Origin: Terribacillus halophilus
Lineage (GTDB): Bacteria > Bacillota > Bacilli > Bacillales > Amphibacillaceae
Direction of reading: 5' to 3'
Assembly: GCF_900101385.1 (NCBI RefSeq)
Contig: NZ_FMZB01000004.1
Coordinates: forward strand, 1 to 64,000
DNA length: 64,000 nt
Part shown: in pieces, positions 62,017-64,000 of the stretch
How the letters are laid out: every line of letters starts with the position of its first letter
Numbering within the stretch: the stretch's first letter is position 1
Translations under genes and position numbers: made by a program
Notes under the pieces: generated by a model
Seen by the model: the letters and a program-made list of their open reading frames with translations, nothing else
What the model was told of the DNA's origin: nothing
Database searches by the model: none

Positions 62017-63180
62017 TTATTGGTATGCAAGACAAGTGCTGAGCAAGGTTTTAGCAGCGATGACCATCGCTCGTTCGTCGAAATCGAATTTCGGATGGTG
62101 GTGCGGGTAATAATGATCTTCTTTCTTAGCTCCTGTGAAGAAGAATGCACCTGGTTTGTCGTGCAAATAATAAGAGAAATCCTCGCCAGTCATGGTTGGC
62201 AGCACCTTATTGGCTTCTTGCACCTCTGCCACTTCTTTAGAAGCATCCAGAACCAACTGAGCTTCGGCAGGGTGGTTGATGACAGGCGGGTATCCTTCGA
62301 TATATTCATACGTATAGCTTGCGCCGTTAGCTGTTGTAATACCCTTCAGCACATTTTCTATTTCCATTTTGATCTGTTCCTGTACAGCAGTGTCGAAAGT
62401 GCGGACGGTACCAGTCAGCTTGGCGGAGTCGGCAATGACGTTAAAGGCGGCTCCTGCTTCGAATGTACCGACAGTGATGACAGCTGTATGCAGTGGATCC
62501 AAGCGGCGGCTGATAATTTGCTGGAGTGCTGTTACGACTTGAGAACCAATCAAGACGGCATCTTTGGTCTGATGCGGTTGGGCACCATGTCCGCCTTTGC
62601 CGATGATCTCGATTTCAAAGCGATCTGCTCCGGCCATGAATTCTTTATCCGCCGTCTCGATAGTGCCAAGCGGCGTGTCCGACCATAGATGTGTTCCAAA
62701 GACGGCATCTACATCATCCAGGATACCAGTCTCAATGATTGGTTTCGCTCCGCCTGGTGCATATTCTTCTGCGTGCTGGTGAACGAATACCAGTGTGCCT
62801 GGTATTTGATCTTGTAAGGATCTTGCTGCTTTGGCAATACCTAGCAATGTAGCTGTATGTCCATCGTGACCGCACGCATGCATGACATTTGGTACTGTCG
62901 ATTTATAAGGGACATCGTTTTCTTCCTGAATCGGCAAAGCATCGAAATCTGCCCGAAGAGCGATTTTTTTACCGGGCTTACCGCCTTTCAGGGTGGCAAC
63001 TACACCATTTCCTCCGACATTCTTTTCATAGGGGATGCCAAGCTCCTCGTATGTATTCGCGATATAGGCAGCTGTCTTTTCTTCTTTAAAGGATAGTTCT
63101 GGATGCTGATGAAGGTATCTTCTTGTGGCAACCATATCCTCATAAAGCTCATCCATTTTGCTGAATAAATCCGCTAGCAT
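62017..63180 (-). CDS. yhaA: M20D amidohydrolase YhaA
   Basis: 387-residue N-acyl-amino-acid amidohydrolase of the M20D branch. Metal ligands appear as ACGHDGHTA, HQHAEEYAPGGAK and, at the end, TGEDFSYYL and HHHPKFDFDE; the N-terminal TRRYLHQHPELSFKEE is a family hallmark. Its place behind ecsC is that of B. subtilis yhaA. The start is MLADLFSKMDEL, about ten bases after GAAGGAGG; the longer upstream frame has no family similarity. Natural substrate unknown. Confidence 0.9.
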   Translation of the reverse strand: MLADLFSKMDELYEDMVATRRYLHQHPELSFKEEKTAAYIANTYEELGIPYEKNVGGNGVVATLKGGKPGKKIALRADFDALPIQEENDVPYKSTVPNVMHACGHDGHTATLLGIAKAARSLQDQIPGTLVFVHQHAEEYAPGGAKPIIETGILDDVDAVFGTHLWSDTPLGTIETADKEFMAGADRFEIEIIGKGGHGAQPHQTKDAVLIGSQVVTALQQIISRRLDPLHTAVITVGTFEAGAAFNVIADSAKLTGTVRTFDTAVQEQIKMEIENVLKGITTANGASYTYEYIEGYPPVINHPAEAQLVLDASKEVAEVQEANKVLPTMTGEDFSYYLHDKPGAFFFTGAKKEDHYYPHHHPKFDFDERAMVIAAKTLLSTCLAYQ

Positions 63181-63271
63181 GCTGCACCAGCCTCCTTCAT
63201 TTGTATGAAATAAGACCAGTATAGCACATTTATTATCAATAATTATTGATTTATTCAGAAAATGCATGAGA

Positions 63272-63301
63272 AAACCCATAACCAATTGGTTACGGGTTTG
63301 G
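63272..63301 (-). terminator. Terminator of the ferritin-like gene
   Basis: AAACCC-TAACC / GGTTA-GGGTTT hairpin with TTTTCTC following on the minus strand. Confidence 0.75.
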
Positions 63302-63305
63302 TATA

Positions 63306-63767
63306 TCAGGACAGATGAGAGTCCTTCAAAAGCCGGTTCAGTTCGTCGCGGTGGTTCGTTTCGTCGGCAATCAGATCTTCCAGCTTGGTAACAAGCTCCG
63401 TCATGTTAAGATCCTCAGCCTGCTGTTTGCGTTTCTCATAACGTTCGATTGTATCCTGTTCCGAATCACGGGCTTCCGTCAGCATTTTTGTTACATCTGT
63501 GTGATAGGGTACTTCTGCCGGAACAGTAGTAGGCGTACCACCGAGGGTGACGATCTTATCTGCCAAATATTTTGCGTGTCCGATTTCATCCGTGATCTCA
63601 TCCTCGAAGAATGGTTTCAAAAATGCACGGTAAAGGCCGGAAACTGCTGAGCTGTATGTGGTATACATGATGGATGCGGCATATTCATTCGCCAAGTCTA
63701 CGTTCAAGCCATCGATAAGTTCCTGTAATTGGGAGTTCTCCTTGATTTTTCTCACATTGTCTGCCAT
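63306..63767 (-). CDS. Ferritin-like diiron protein
   Basis: 153-residue four-helix protein of the ferritin/bacterioferritin superfamily. Probable iron ligands are Glu in LANEYAAS (helix A), the Glu-x2-His of EITDEIGHAKYL (helix B), a Glu in IERYEKR (helix C) and the Glu-x2-His of ADETNHRDEL (helix D). It could store iron or reduce oxygen or peroxide; a Dps role is less likely because the ligands lie within one chain. Start MADNVRKIKEN behind AAAGGATG. Confidence 0.82.
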   Translation of the reverse strand: MADNVRKIKENSQLQELIDGLNVDLANEYAASIMYTTYSSAVSGLYRAFLKPFFEDEITDEIGHAKYLADKIVTLGGTPTTVPAEVPYHTDVTKMLTEARDSEQDTIERYEKRKQQAEDLNMTELVTKLEDLIADETNHRDELNRLLKDSHLS

Positions 63768-63817
63768 GTTTATCATCCTTTCTGATTGGCTATCTGTAGA
63801 ATATATTCCCCATGCAT

Positions 63818-63847
63818 TTGTTTTCTAAACCAACACCGTAGTACAAT
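63818..63847 (+). promoter_or_regulatory. Sigma-A promoter of the last, truncated gene
   Basis: TTGTTT (63818-63823) and TACAAT (63842-63847) with 18-base spacing, 17 bases before the ATG. Confidence 0.5.
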
Positions 63848-63864
63848 CGATCAGAGGTGACGAT

Positions 63865-64000
63865 ATGGATCTTCCACACAAAAAAAGGTATATCCTGCTC
63901 TTTACGATTTCAATTATCATAGCTGCTGCGTTCACGATCGATGTCGCGTTTCATCCAGATCCGCTGCTGGACCAGTGGACAGCGCCGTTTGCTCAATCCT
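63865..64000 (+). CDS. Start of a membrane protein, perhaps a PAP2 phosphatase
   Basis: Open frame from an ATG behind AGAGGTGACG to the window edge, 45 codons seen. It begins MDLPHKKRY, has one hydrophobic helix ILLFTISIIIAAAFTIDVAF and then HPDPLLDQWTAPFAQS. A first helix followed by a Leu/Asp/Trp pattern of this kind is common at the N-terminus of PAP2-type lipid phosphatases, but too little is visible to be sure. Confidence 0.45.
   Translation, partial: MDLPHKKRYILLFTISIIIAAAFTIDVAFHPDPLLDQWTAPFAQS

Noticed and set aside
1-64000. CRISPR arrays, insertion sequences, prophage, tRNA or rRNA genes
   Set aside because: No regularly spaced repeats, transposase or integrase ORFs, or cloverleaf/rRNA sequence were seen.

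Overview
The window comes from the chromosome of a low-GC Gram-positive, endospore-forming member of the Bacillaceae. Many genes are recognisable orthologues of Bacillus subtilis genes, strong AGGAGG-type ribosome sites are common, and GTG and TTG starts are frequent. Sporulation genes are spread through the window: spoVR, yhcN with a textbook sigma-G promoter, an alpha/beta-type SASP, yhaL and a YjcZ-like gene. Duplicated OpuA osmoprotectant importers suggest a halotolerant lifestyle; a Terribacillus-like genus is my guess, not proven. I see no rRNA, tRNA, CRISPR array, prophage or insertion sequence.

Layout. 1-9.1 kb: a carbonic anhydrase; a bmrC-bmrD multidrug exporter operon behind a leader peptide and attenuator; the sigI-rsgI sigma/anti-sigma pair; and a GNAT-nitrilase fusion (yhcX). 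9.1-16.6 kb: yhcN, threonine aldolase, a sulfur operon yrrT-luxS-mccA-mccB, a DJ-1 protein and an M20 dipeptidase. 16.8-21.5 kb: a DUF4097 gene, an ABC exporter and a two-component system resembling ycbLMNO, with the same three-repeat operator in front of both transcription units. 21.5-36.3 kb: spoVR, small enzymes (alkyltransferase-like protein, Mug, SDR, methyltransferase, acetyltransferase), a C39-like protease, a second ABC exporter, psiE, methionine aminopeptidase, a CDF manganese exporter, an MFS transporter and a VanY-type carboxypeptidase. 36.6-50.4 kb: fumarase, SASP, then the conserved series yheB-yheA-yhaO-yhaN-(gbsR-like)-yhaM-(MFS)-yhaL-prsA-yhaJ-yhaI. 50.4-57.9 kb: two tandem modules, each a GbsR/MarR-type regulator plus opuAA-opuAB-opuAC; the first regulator copy is a pseudogene. 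58-64 kb: yhaH, hit, a strongly folded non-coding stretch, ecsA-ecsB-ecsC, yhaA, a ferritin-like protein and the start of a membrane protein cut by the window edge.

How it works together. Most of the window is conserved housekeeping and stress sequence in B. subtilis-like order. The most informative departures are the attenuated bmrCD leader, the shared response-regulator boxes at 16.75 and 17.92 kb, the OpuA module duplication with a decayed regulator, a conserved GTACAG palindrome and a gene-conversion-like patch, and the folded hit-ecsA intergenic region. I did not find a clearly unprecedented defence or metabolic system.
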